64,000 nucleotides of DNA, from assembly GCA_037127255.1 (NCBI GenBank), contig JBANSL010000008.1, positions 1,574,896 to 1,638,895 on the forward strand. Reading direction: 5' to 3'. Position 1 is the stretch's first letter. Each line of letters begins with the position of its first letter. This document shows, in pieces, positions 32,974 to 44,899 of this stretch. Under the pieces are notes generated by a model. The model was not told where the DNA came from. It saw nothing but the letters and a program-made list of their open reading frames with translations, and ran no database searches. The stretch comes from Persicaria tinctoria. Taxonomy: Eukaryota; Streptophyta; Magnoliopsida; Caryophyllales; Polygonaceae. The position numbers and the translations under genes are program-made.

Positions 32974-33612
32974 TCAGCTGAGATTGTAATGCTTCATTCC
33001 AGTTGCTTTTCAAGCACGAGAAACGAACAGTGACGAATTCAGATTGTTGTCAAAGGATTTCAGATGGAGGGCTGGCAGAGATTCTATGAAGCATGAACTT
33101 CAAGAATGATGGATGTACTCCTGGACCGGTAAACCCTCCAGTTTATAGAACATTCCTATTACGATTGTTCTCCACTGCTGGTTAAATGTTTACCTGCAAT
33201 CTCTTGCCCCCATTTTTTCCCCCTGTTTCTAGTGACTCAGACAGTTTTCAGTGCCCTTTTTCTTCCCTTGATGAAAAAAAAAGTCTGTATTTCTTCTTCT
33301 ATGAAGCCCCAAAACTTGAAAGTAGCTTGATTCTTGAAGCCCCAAAACTTTAAGACCAATGAATTTCACTTTAATCAATTCAAATCTTATGCAAGGCTAA
33401 ACATCATTCTTCATCAATTTTTTTTTTTAAAAATTGTTTCTATCCTATTCAATTCGCTTAACTTTAATTTTTCTGCTGTTCTACAGATCAATAATAGAAA
33501 TTAAATGTTAAGGCATCCAAAATTCAAATAGGACAAGAATAAAAGATATGAAATTTACTTAGTTATGCAATAAACTAGTAATTTTGCAACTTGTTTCAAT
33601 TGTGATAATTTA
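32974..33612. other. RPN2 3' UTR and short intergenic stretch
   Basis: The 3' UTR probably extends to about 33270-33300. No gene seen after that. Confidence 0.5.
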
Positions 33613-35290
33613 GGGCTTGTTTGGTATCCATTCCTGGGAATCAAAACTGGGAATCGTAATGGATGATTACCGACTTAAGTGTTTGGTACGACAGAAACTT
33701 GGAATCGTAATGATTCCCGGGAATCATCCATTCCCAATTTTGTAGCCCATCTCATCCCCATCAAAATACTAGGTAATCATCCATTCCTAATTTTGTAGCT
33801 TATTATTATTGTTGTTGTTATTACTATTATTATATTTATACTTATATACTTATATTATTATTATTATTATCAATACTTTATTATTTAACATATATTATAT
33901 TATATTTTTATTTTTAATAATAATATATTTCTATTTCTATTATTATTTTTATAAATATTTTATTATATATATTAGTTTTATATTATTATTAATTATATTA
34001 TATTATATTATATTAGGCGAAACTAATTAAAATAACCCAACCTTTAAGAGGGTGTTAAAAATATATCCTCACCTTTCAAAAGTAAGATAAATATCCCGAC
34101 CTTTATAAGTGATGGTATTATAATATCCCATAATTTTCTTCCCCACAAAAATGATTAGTTTCGCCCCTAAACATTCAATTTAATACGTATTTAATTTAAA
34201 TTATTCAATTAAAGTTAATCAAAACAAAAATAAAACAAGTAAATATTTAAAATATAATTTTCAATATCTTGATTGTGTAAAATATCATTCAAGTTTATTA
34301 TATTAAATTAGATTGGTTTTTAAGTTTATCTTAATTTTTATTTATTTTGGATTTAAGAAAAAATAAACAATTTACATTCATTTATATTTTTTTAATAATA
34401 ATAATTTACTTCTCATATATATATATGAACACCATTGAATAATCTAAAGAATTAAATTTTCATTTCAATTTTGTAGTAACATAAAGTTTATATTTCACAA
34501 AATATTCGTCAGTTTTAATAAGTTAAATCACTAGCTAATCATTTACTAATTGAAAATATGTTATTTTGCTTTACATTTTTTATTTATTTGGCTTATAGAT
34601 ATTATTCATTTAAAAAAAGATATAAAAAGTTAGTTACGAATTAAATCTAAAACTACAAAAGTTTATTTAATAAACTTTTAAATTCATTTAATTTAATTTT
34701 ATATGTTTTATTTGAATTGAAAATACTAAAGTAATACAATACAAAAAATAAGAATTTTATTGGAGAGAAATCATTAGGATATTATATTACCATCACTTAT
34801 AAAGGTCGGGATATTTATCTTACATTTGAAAGGTGGGGATATATTTTTAACACCATCTCAAAGGTTGGGTTATTTTAATTAGTTTCGCCATTATATTATA
34901 TTTATACTTATATTATTATTATTATCATCAATATTTTATTATTTAATATATATATATATATTATATTATACTATATTATATTTTAAATAATAATAATAAT
35001 ATATTTCTATTAATATTTTATTATTTCACAAATATATATTAGTTTTTATTATTATTAAATATATTTTATTATATTTATAATTATATTATTATTATTATCA
35101 ATATTTAATTATTTAATATATATTATATTATAATTTTATTTTTAATAATAATAATATAATTCTTTTAATATTATTATTTTATTATTTCATATATATATAT
35201 ATTTATTATTATTATATATTACAATAATAATGTTTATCACTATTTTATTTATTTCTTTATTTTAGTATTTTATTATTTAATATATATTAG

Positions 35291-35327
<37 letters not shown>

Positions 35328-35451
35328 TCAGGAATTGTTCATTCCGACAGCATACCAAACAACCAGCTCCAGTAATGAGTCATTACCATTTTCTGATTCC
35401 ATTCCGATTCCGATTACCATTCCGATTCCAGCATTTATACCAAACGGGGCC
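33613..35451. mobile_element. PIF/Harbinger-type MITE with a second MITE inside
   Basis: Ends GGGCTTGTTTGGTATCC and (inverse) GGCCCCGTTTGGTAT share the usual Tourist-like 'GTTTGGTAT' terminus. TTA flanks both sides (33610-33612 and 35452-35454). The subterminal parts contain multiple GGAATC/GATTCC words; the centre is TTA/TAT microsatellite and the nested element at 34016-34889. Confidence 0.72.
34016..34889. mobile_element. Mutator-like MITE, 874 bp, TIRs about 110 bp
   Basis: The first ~115 bp (GGCGAAACTAATTAAAATAA ...) and the last ~115 bp (... TTATTTTAATTAGTTTCGCC) are near-perfect inverses. ATTATATTA precedes and follows it, fitting a 9-bp Mutator target duplication, although the AT-rich flank weakens that test. 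No coding region. Confidence 0.78.
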
Positions 35452-36618
35452 TTATATATGATCCAATTGTGATAGTTTATTCATTTATTAAACTAGTCGA
35501 GTATGAGCATATTTTTAAGGTCGATCTAAATTGAGCATTGATTCACGAGCATTCTCATTCAACTCGAACTCGAAGATATCTAGTACTCTAGCAAAGTAGC
35601 ATAAGCTCTACAAGAAGTAAAGTCATGCGGTCATGCCTCACATGTGAGTAAGTGACTTGGGATGGATAGAAAGAAAAAACATGTAAGAAAATGACGGGGG
35701 TGATATATTTTTCAAAATTTAAAAAGTTGTAAAAACCTATAAATCTTAAACTAGGGTGATGAAGCGCCTTGGTTTTAATTAGAGTCATGAAAAAGTGGTA
35801 AGGTGGTTACCGGTGAAGATGAACCTTCAAAAAAGAGAGGGAGAAGAGCGTTTGGCGCCCTGTGAATCGCATTAATACAACAGAGGCGATAAAGGTTGAA
35901 TTTTCCGCTGCATAATGCTTGTGAGGTGGAAATTACTCCACAGGCTCCTCCCATCGAGTCAAAGCCACCTTCATACTCTCATACGATACGATGACAATAA
36001 CAACAACGATCCAATGGAATCCCGTGCAAAACCAGGTTTGAAGGGTCAAGATGTACACATCTTTTCTCTGATTAAGGATAAGATATGATAATCGATGCTG
36101 CGAGATCAATGTACAACTTTTAAAATCAAATTAAACACTTTACCAATTTTATTTCTTGGTAAATTCTACATAATAATCACGAGTTTTTACGAATTCCTGA
36201 CTAAGGTATATAGTCAATCTCAAACTTTTGCAATTTTCTATGCGGTAACACCCAATCGAATGGACTAAGATAAAAATAAATAAATCATATTTATGAAATT
36301 TATCATTTACAATAATATTATCTTAGTATATAATAGTGTAAAAAAGCCAGCTTCCACAGGCACAAAAGCCCTAGCCGATATACAATCCATTTTTCTTTTG
36401 AATTGCAATTTCCATATATACCGCAAAACCCAAGTGCTATATATACTATCTAGCACTGTAAATCCTAGTACTAGCTTCCAGAATCCGGGTTTTTACCCGA
36501 CTCGAAATAGCTCGAAGAAGGCGAAACGGGTACCCTTTGATGAGCTTGTCCTCATCTGAGCTGAGGCCTACCCAGTTTCCTGACTGAACTCATCCATATA
36601 CGTATAGTTTGTACCGAC
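35452..36618. other. FAMA upstream region
   Basis: No gene. A possible TATA box (TATATATA) lies at about 36435-36442, about 180 bp before the ATG. GAGCATT/CTCGAACTCGA words near 35500-35580 belong to a dispersed degenerate repeat also seen near 49500-49800. Confidence 0.45.
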
Positions 36619-38428
36619 ATGGAGAAAGAGGACAACTACACGGTATTTTTCACATAACATATAATCACTTAACTCCCTTTCTTGGCTTCTTACCTCCTTT
36701 GAGCTCCACTGTCTGTGTGTCTTTTGTTGATAAATCATTTCACCCTCTTTTCTGAGCTGCGCTCAAACCCTAGCTGGCTCATGTTGCAGGCTGCAGCTAA
36801 CTCCGGCATGGCTCATGACATGGACTATGGCTCGGTTTCGATGGATAGGGCGCCCTTCGCGGCTTTTGGCGATGTGATGCAGTTTGCGGATTTCGGACCA
36901 AGATTGGCACTTGAGCACCACTCTCAAGTTCATGAGGATGGGGATGGGAATTACATGCTCAAGTTCCCGGTCCTTAACGAACATCAAGACGAAGGGATGA
37001 TCCGGGTCGATGATGTTCCAGGTGGTGTACTAGCTGATCAGACTTGTCAAGATGAAGGAAATGAGGGTAATGGGGCGGGGGTGGTGCAACTCGAGTTCCT
37101 CGGTGCAAGTGGTGGTCTTAACCAGATGATGTCGAGGACTTCTCCAGATCAAGTTATGGTTGTCAAGGCTAACAACAATAACAATGGCAAGAGTGGCAAT
37201 AGCAATAGTAAGCGGAAAAGGGCTCGCGCTGTGAAGACAACTGAGGAAGTGGAGAGCCAAAGGATGACTCACATCGCGGTAGAGAGGAACCGGAGGAAGC
37301 AAATGAACGAGCATCTACGCGTCCTCAGGACCCTCATGCCGAGCTCCTATGTCCAAAGGGTATCAATCTATCCATTCATTTGATCCAATTTTGTTGCTCT
37401 ATATGGGCCCGTTTGGTATTAATATGTAGATATCAGATATCAGTCTCATATCTGATATCTAGTGTTTAGTGTTTGGTATGGCTAAGTGATATTGATATCT
37501 AGTGTTTGACATCGTCAGATACTGATATCGGTTGATATCTAGATATCTGATATGTGTGTTAAGTCCAAAAGTATGTATTGAATTCAGGGAGATCAAGCTT
37601 CAATAATCGGAGGAGCAATAGAGTTTGTAAGAGAACTCGAGCAACTCCTGCAGTGTCTCGAGTCTCAGAAGAGAAGAAGACTCTATGGCGAAGGAGGGCC
37701 ATCTGGCGGAGTTGTTCCTCTTCCGAGCAATCAGCCATTTGGTTCGAGCAACGATCCTAGCAACGAAAATATTGAAGACCAACATCAGGCTATGGCCGCG
37801 AACAAGCTTGTCGAGTTGGACAACACTATGATGATGAGCAATCTAGGTGGTCTTCAAGAAGAAACTGCAGAGAGCAAGTCCTCCATTGCTGATGTCGAAG
37901 TCAAGCTCTTAGGCTTCGACGCCTTCATCAAGATCCTATCGAGAAGGCGGCCTGGCCAGCTCATCAAGGCGATTTCGGCTCTCCAAGATTTGCAGTTTAA
38001 TATCCTCCACACCAACATCATCACCATTGAACAGACTGTTCTCTACTCTTTCAATGTTCAGGTATACAACTAAGCCAAGCTATTTTAGTGATTCATTAGT
38101 ACTCATCTTTTTACCCTTTTATCACTAAACTTAATAAAGATTAAAAAAATCACAAAAAATATTTGTTTCTTATATATTTATAGGATCGAGAGTCGAGCTG
38201 TTTGACTTTTATCTGTGAGTAGTCTAACATATAAGTCGAGCGGGGTCAATCTTAAAACCAATTGACAATAAGAGGACTAGCTTATATACTAAGACTTCTT
38301 TTCGCATTCTTTCATTCTCTCAACATTATATGATGCAGATCAGTAGCGACACGAGATTCAGCGCGGAGGATATAGCAAGCTCGGTGCAGCAGATATTCGC
38401 TTTCATCAATGCAAATACCGCAATGTGA
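36619..38428 (+). CDS. FAMA: FAMA, bHLH transcription factor of the guard-cell lineage, 385 aa, 4 coding exons
   Basis: Exons: 36619-36642 (24 nt, MEKEDNYT), 36790-37359, 37588-38061, 38339-38428; phases agree. The tiny first exon aligns with the MDKDYSAP start of Arabidopsis [13 protein letters not shown] near residue 46 is the conserved N-terminal block, and [10 protein letters not shown] follows. The bHLH is at about residues 165-230: [20 protein letters not shown] with the H-E-R DNA-contact residues, loop SSYVQR, helix 2 [21 protein letters not shown]219-x-C221-x-E223 is the LxCxE motif known in FAMA to bind RBR. The C-terminal ACT-like (SMF) domain, about 290-385, starts [20 protein letters not shown]. 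Known role: with ICE1/SCRM it ends symmetric division and drives guard-cell fate (also myrosin cells in Brassicales). Intron 2 holds a repeat-rich insertion at 37405-37560. Confidence 0.96.
37405..37560. repeat. GATATC-rich insertion in FAMA intron 2
   Basis: It starts GGGCCCGTTTGGTAT, a Tourist-like terminus, followed by repeated palindromic GATATCAGATATC words. The right terminus is not clear. Probably a MITE fragment or a small satellite-like patch. Confidence 0.45.
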
Positions 38429-40398
38429 TCGGTTAATCCTAAAAATAGTCAAGCAAGTTCTTGTAAGGATGTTCGTGTTCCGATTTGCGTTGGTTGATCT
38501 GTAAATGAGTCGAAATATATCGATCAGTTTACCCAGAAGAAAGGGTTTACAACAACACCATATCCACACATGCCTTTTTTTTCTTTTCTTTTTTAAATTT
38601 ATTTATTGTAGTGTAGTTTTGCAAGAAATGAGAGAAACAGATTATATGGTCAAGCTTCTCCATATTGACAAATCTAGATATTTGAACTTATTATATATAC
38701 ACATGATTTATGTAAAAAAAAAATGTAGGTTTTGGAAGGTCAATGAGCTTCATACAAATGAGAGATTGAGAGCCAAAGAGGGCCGATTGACTTGTCAGAG
38801 ATTAACTCATAGTGATATCTATGTTGCTCTTACAAACAAGACAAGCAGTTTATTTAATGAAAAGGGTCCATCCAAGCTCCCATTTTTACAAGGTCAACTC
38901 CTTTTTTTCAAATAAAAATAATTTAGTAATAAAAAGATTTTAGGAATTTAAAATTTAACATTTTGTAAGCTTTTCTAGATAAAATTATTTATATCTTATT
39001 TATTTTACAATGAATATATGAAAGAGTTGAAAATGATTTTATAAATCTATTAAAGTATTAAATATTATTGGTTCCAAAGTCTACTTCTCACTCTTTTACT
39101 TGGGTCACTGCCTCCGCTAAGTGTTTGTATTTCTTTTCGATTGTTGTCGTTGTCTAACAGTCTTATACTCTTATTGCTACATGATGATTGATTCATTTGC
39201 TCTTTTTTTTCGACATCTCGATTTACCATACACTATCTTGAAAATAAATATGTGTGTGTGGTATGTGCGCGCGCGTGCGCTACTCGATGCTTTTGGTTTC
39301 TAAAGAAAATAACAGGAGACAAATTTTATAACTAGTGATACACAATAATTTATTACAAATGAATGAATATATTTGAATATAAAAAATGTCAAATTGTATA
39401 TTAGAAAATGGTAAGGTCCTACCCAAATCCCAATATATATGCCTCCCGTACGGCGGAGGGTTTGACTCTTGTTTCAAATTATTTATTGTGTGTTCTTCCA
39501 TGATCGCTCATATGGACCCAAAACAGTTGTCAAATAATTTTATAGAACAAACTTACAAATGTTGCAATTAAGATATACATGTATTATGTATACCTTCCAA
39601 ACCCACCATCATCAACATCCTTACTCCCTACCCCTACCGTCCTAACTCCTAAGGCCCAACATCTACACATTTTCCATACACTCCCTTCTTTCCAATCTAA
39701 AATATAAAACATTTTAAAAGTTTATACAATTTTTTTAAAAAGTAAAAAAACAATGTTAACTTGGAAAAATGAATGATTTGAATATGAGGAAATATTGTGG
39801 AGTATTTATTTATTTTACATCTCAAGTCAAACTAGATGGTTCTTTGAATACAATGGAATATTATTTATTTATTCATTTTACAACTTATGTCACACCACAT
39901 GATTCTACAAGAGAACCTCTCCTCCATTCAACACCAACATCTCTAACATTTCTTTTAAAATTTTCTCAAAATCAAAACCTATATTTTTTTAAATTATTTT
40001 TTCTCTAAATACCAAAAACATTATTTTTTTTCTCTACATTTTAAAAAATTAGATTGAGAGAGAGAGAAAAAAAGAATTGATATCCTAACCGCCAATTTAT
40101 CGCAAAGGGTATGATGGCGGTCATGGTTCTAAAAACTGTGTGACCAAACCATGATTGAGGTTTTTCCTTTTTTACAAAAGCTGAGACGGTTTGCGAAACC
40201 GTGACAGTTGAGTTTTTTTTTTCTTTTTCAAAATATAAGCTCTCAACGTTTGTAAAACTGTAACATCTATCTTATATTTGATGAGATTTTCACTATCGAT
40301 TAATAGTAAGCCTAAAAAAAAGAATTCAAAATTCTACAAAAAAAACATAAAAAATACTTGTAGAGAAACAAAACTAGCTGATCTAGCTTTCGTTTTGC
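38429..40398. other. FAMA 3' UTR and intergenic DNA
   Basis: No gene recognised. Contains AT-rich DNA and short frames without motifs (38505-38915, 39769-40008). A (GTGTGT/GCGCGC) patch lies at 39252-39280. Confidence 0.45.
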
Positions 40399-41497
40399 GG
40401 TGCAAATCCTCTACCCCAAAATCCCGCCCCACGAAATTATTTTACATCTAAATTAATATTAAAAAAAATTAAAAAAAAATATTTAGCTTCTACATACTTA
40501 TGATAACATATCTGGAAAAAAAAATCTTTAAAAAAAATTATATATATTTTTAAAAAATATATAGTAAACTCACATCTTTTTCAAACTTAAAAAAATCTTT
40601 CTATCTCTTATGAATCTATATAAACTCTTAATTTAGAAGAGTTTAGGATGATGTGTCAAGCTTAAAGGAATTTTAGGAGTCTCGACCAATCATTATTTTT
40701 GCCATTTTTCTTTGATTTTCTTTAATTCTATTTTTTTTTCTTTTTCCTTTAATTCTTTTTTTCATTAATTTTACTAACTATTGGGCTTAATTCAAAACAT
40801 TGATCTTAGCCTAAATTATAATTTTATTAGTTTTTTTTCTCTAAATAAACAATCTATATAAACTCTTAATTTAGAAGAGTTTAGGATGATGTGTCAAGCT
40901 TAAAGGAATTTTAGGAGTCTCGACCAATCATTATTTTTGCCATTTTTCTTTGATTTTCTTTAATTCTATTTTTTTTTCTTTTTCCTTTAATTCTTTTTTT
41001 CATTAATTTTACTAACTATTGGGCTTAATTCAAAACATTGATCTTAGCCTAAATTATAATTTTATTAGTTTTTTCTCTCTAAATAAACAATGGGATTAAT
41101 TCAAAACATAAAATTAATAATAAGAAAATATAAAATTAATATTAGTAATACTACTTTAATCATTTTCTCAACCCATGAGTTTAATTCAAAATATTTAATT
41201 ATCTGAACTTTTACAATTATGTTATAATATTAATTTAATATATTAGTAAGATTTTATTTATAAAAAATCGCATCATGACGCGGGAATCATACTAGTTATT
41301 ATAATTTTTGTAAGTTGATTTTTTAAGATTTTTTTTTCCAAATATGTTATCATAAGTATGTAGAAGCTAGATATATTTTTTTTAATATTAATTTAGATGT
41401 AAAATAATTTTGTGGGGCGGGGAGTTGGGGCGGGGTTTTGGGGTAGAGGATTTGCACCGGGAGTTGGGGCGGGTTTTGGGGTAGAAGATTTGCACCG
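40399..41497. mobile_element. Foldback/long-TIR element with Helitron inside
   Basis: The left arm (40399-40545: CGGTGCAAATCCTCTACCCC, then CATCTAAATTAATATTAAAA, then TAGCTTCTACATACTTATGA) is repeated inverted in the right arm (41325-41459). About 140 bp are nearly identical. The right end carries an extra 38-bp duplication of GGAGTTGGGGCGGG..TTTGCACCG, giving possible ends at 41459 or 41497. Flanks TTCGTTTTG and TCATTTTTG agree in 6 of 9 bases, at most a weak Mutator-like duplication. Confidence 0.75.
40615..41295 (+). mobile_element. Helitron A, 681 bp, with 238-bp tandem duplication of its 5' part
   Basis: It begins A/TCTATATAAACTCTTAATTT and ends with a hairpin-like GCATCATGACGC, then CTAG (41292-41295) and T. 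The first 238 bp are repeated almost exactly from 40853, so the element has two 5' ends in tandem, each preceded by A. No Rep/helicase. Confidence 0.75.
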
Positions 41498-42218
41498 TCA
41501 TTTTTGGGCCAAATAGTTTGGGGCAATCATGGGTTTTTTTGGTTGGGCTTGTATTCACATGTATCTATTAACAAAACCTTGTCCTCTATACTCATCTTCT
41601 CTCCGCGGCCACCAAATCTCAAGCCAGAGACTCTTTTCGTTCTGTTCTTCACTGGTTCAATGTAAGTCGTCCTTCTCCCTCCTCCGACCATATCTATCCC
41701 TTCCTTTTCTCCCTCTGCAATTATTATTAGGGTTTTTGTTGTAGGCGTGGATATGCGAATGTATTGTTGTAGTATCGAATCGGTTTTTGAGAATTTAATT
41801 CAATTTTTGCCGACAATGATAAGTTAGGTTTTTAATCGGAGTTGCTCAGTAATCTCGGAACATGGATTGAAAATCGTTTCCTTCAATCAATTGGAAATTT
41901 GATTATGTTCTTTCAGGAATTGGACTAATCTTTCTTGGTCTTAGGATCTTATCAAATAAGAAAATGTTAAAATTAGGGATAAATCGTCAGGTTTCACTAC
42001 TACTTTCCTCCTAACTCTTACCATTTCTCTGTTTTAGGATCATAAGTAGCAAATAGTTCACAGAAGATTTCGTCTTAATCAAGCAGTTGGTTTATACTGT
42101 TGGTTTCTATGCCAAATTTGAGAGAGCTTCAGAGTCGAAGGCAACTGTTATTATTGCCTTATTCGTGATCTCGGTTCGTAGCGGAAGTGCATTGAGTGCT
42201 TGGACTGGCTCTGTAAAC
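41498..42218 (+). other. SUFD promoter and 5' UTR with intron
   Basis: Leader exon ends at 41661 (TTCAAT/GTAAGTCG), the UTR intron runs 41662-42037 and the second leader part starts at 42038. An upstream ORF of 19 codons (42109-42168) lies in the leader and ends 50 bp before the main ATG. Confidence 0.6.
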
Positions 42219-44899
42219 ATGTCTGCATCCACATTTACATCTAAGCCCGTTTGTTTGAATTCCTCTCGATCATCTCATATCAGGACACCGACAACATCTT
42301 TGAAGGGGTTTCAACTAAACCTCAAATTCCGATCTCATGCTCCGATTAGATTCGTTTCTGTTAAGACACGTGCCGCCTTAGCAGATCCATTTGTTCTAGA
42401 AATTGCCGAGACCCTTGAAGATTCTGTATCTTCCCCTTCTATTTCTTCATTATCCATACCTCCACCTCTCCAGAAGCTCAGGGATGTCTCCTCTGAGTCG
42501 CTCCTCTCTCTTGCATGGCCATCTCGTAAAGATGAGGCTTTTCGATTCACAGATGTTTCGTTCTTAAGAAGCAATAAAAAAATCCGCCCTGTTGCAAGTC
42601 CTCCTCAAGACACTGGTATTTCAAGGATTTTTGAAGATGACCTTTTGCCTAATCTCGTTATTGTTGATGGATATCCTGTAACATCACTGACCAACTTGCC
42701 GGCTTTACCTGATGGAGTGTTTGTTGGTAGCTTATCGAATCTGTCTTCAGAGACTGCCTTGCAAAAGATACATGAATTTGTATCTAATTTTGAAGGAGAC
42801 TTGTTTTGGTCACTTAATGGTGTGGGGACACCAGACGTGACTGTTATATATGTTCCCGAAGGATGCCGGGTAGAGACTCCATTACACTTGAGATATTATT
42901 CAGCTGAAGGAAGTGATGATGGATCAAATCATTTGCCCATTTCAAATCCGCGAGTTCTACTATTAGTTGAGAAGGGAGGATATGTTGACATAATTGAGGA
43001 ATTTTTAGGGGCAGATGAGAAGAAGCGTTATTGGACAAATTCAGTTTTGGAGGTTCAGATTGGGCAAGGAGCAACTGTAAACCATTCTTATGTTCAAAGT
43101 CAGTCTCTTGGAGCTGCTCATATAAAGTGGACTTCTGTTAGACAGGTAAATTTTATGATGTATAATTATGTTTTCATTGCTTTGTTTAGCTAGATAAATT
43201 CATTGAATGCAACAACAGATAAACATAAACCTTTGGTGTGATTAAACTGTATTTTACCTACTTATAACTTATGTCAAACGTCAGCATTTAAGGATTTTCA
43301 GGTAGGGTGACGTATTTAGCTGACTAACTGCTTATATATTTGTCCTTTCTTTTATGTACTAGTCAGAGAAGTTGATTAAAGATGTGGATTATCTTAGTTT
43401 ATATAAATGAAGTTTGAGAAGGAAAGAAAGAGGTTAAATGAGCATTATAAAAGATGACCTCATAAAATGTGAAGGCCTAAAAGTATTCATATAAGTTGAT
43501 CAAGTCTTTTTCGATAAGTAGTTTCTAGATTGAGAAAGAGGAGGAGAGGGTGCAGGAATTTTATCCATTTTAAGAATCTCCATTTTTCTGCAAGCTGTTT
43601 GTCCGTCACTCCGTCAGAGTTTATGTTGATACTGTATACTGGGTGATGCCCGATTCTCCCTCTTCCATGTTTCTGGTACAAAGTTGAAGAATGATTGATT
43701 TTCCTTAATTTGTAGCAATATGTTGATGTTTAGAAATCTACAAGAAACTGTGCAATGCAACTATGCAAAAGTATGGCTCCCCTTCCCCCTCAATGACAAA
43801 GTATAAGATGAATATTTAGTTCATTAATTGATTAATTTTTTATTTGTAGGAAGAAGCTAGTACTTACAAACTAGTAGAGGTTAGTTCAGGTGGAAAACTC
43901 AGCCGACACAATTTCCATGTTCAGCAAGTGGGCCCAGATACTGTTACAGAACTGTCAACTCTGCACTTGTCTATCGGTAATCAGACGCAAGATCTACATA
44001 GCAGACTTGTCTTGGATCATCCACGGGGTTATTCTCGACAGCTCCACAAATGCATTGTTGCTCATTCCGATGGACAGGCAATATTTGATGGGAACGTCAG
44101 AGTTAACAGGTTATACTCGGTCCTTCCTTGTCTCTCATATATTCTGAGTTCTGCCATTGCATGTTGTGATTTGTGCAATTATAGATCGCTAGTAAGACAT
44201 TCAAGGAGCAAAGACTATATGATGATCTATTTGAGATTCTCAAGTTAAAACTGGTGTTCGTTCACGTTTGAGAAAGTTTAAAGTTGATGTTTGTCTTAGA
44301 AAATAGCTTTGTTAGAGGAATTTATTTTCCATATACTAAGCTTCTTATGCCACATAGCTAACAAGGTTCAAATTTGGAGCTTCAAGTAACATCAATTAGT
44401 GTACTATAAGCGTGTTGCAGCTAATTAAACACTCTTAGAGAAACTGTGTAATCATGTTTGCGTGCCTCTTTTAATTTCATGGTAGAAACAGACTACGACG
44501 TAGCCGTGGGAAAAGATTACAACACGTTCAAATTAAGATGGCATAAATGCCAATTTTTGTTATGGTTGGTATTGTAGGTTGGCTCAGCAGACTGATGCGG
44601 GCCAGTTGACGAGGAGTCTTCTCCTGGCGCCACGTGCAACGGTCAATGTCAAACCGAACCTTCAGATCATTGCAGATGATGTCAAGTGTTCCCATGGGGC
44701 TGCCATAAGTGACCTGGAAGAGGATCAACTCTTCTACTTCCAAGCACGAGGCATTGATGCAGAGACAGCGAGGAAGGCTCTCATTTACTCATTTGGAGCT
44801 GAGGTGATTGAACAAATTCCCCACTCGTCTATGCGGAACAAGGTGAAGAACCTCATTGCAAATGTGCTTGGCCCTTCATTGACAAAGTCCTCGAGTTGA
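42219..44899 (+). CDS. SUFD: SUFD (ABCI7), chloroplast Fe-S cluster scaffold subunit, 502 aa, 3 coding exons
   Basis: Exons: 42219-43145, 43850-44109, 44578-44899, phases agree. I choose ATG 42219 (MSASTFTSKPVCLNSSRSSH) because it gives a Ser/Arg-rich chloroplast transit peptide and the frame upstream has no ATG. SUFD joins SUFB and the ATPase SUFC in the plastid SUF scaffold that builds 4Fe-4S/2Fe-2S clusters. Recognisable family blocks: SLLSLAWPSRKDEAFRFTD, VIYVPEGCRVETPLHLRYYS, the SufB/SufD beta-helix core starting VNHSYVQ and AHIKWTSVRQ, SSGGKLSRHNFHVQQVGPDT, RQLHKCIVAHSDGQAIFDG, and the C-terminal CSHGAAISDLEEDQLFYFQA block. Length agrees with Arabidopsis SUFD plus a longer transit peptide. 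Confidence 0.95.

Noticed and set aside
33809..34030. 73-codon Ile/Leu/Tyr frame
   Set aside because: Low-complexity TTA/TAT microsatellite inside a MITE.
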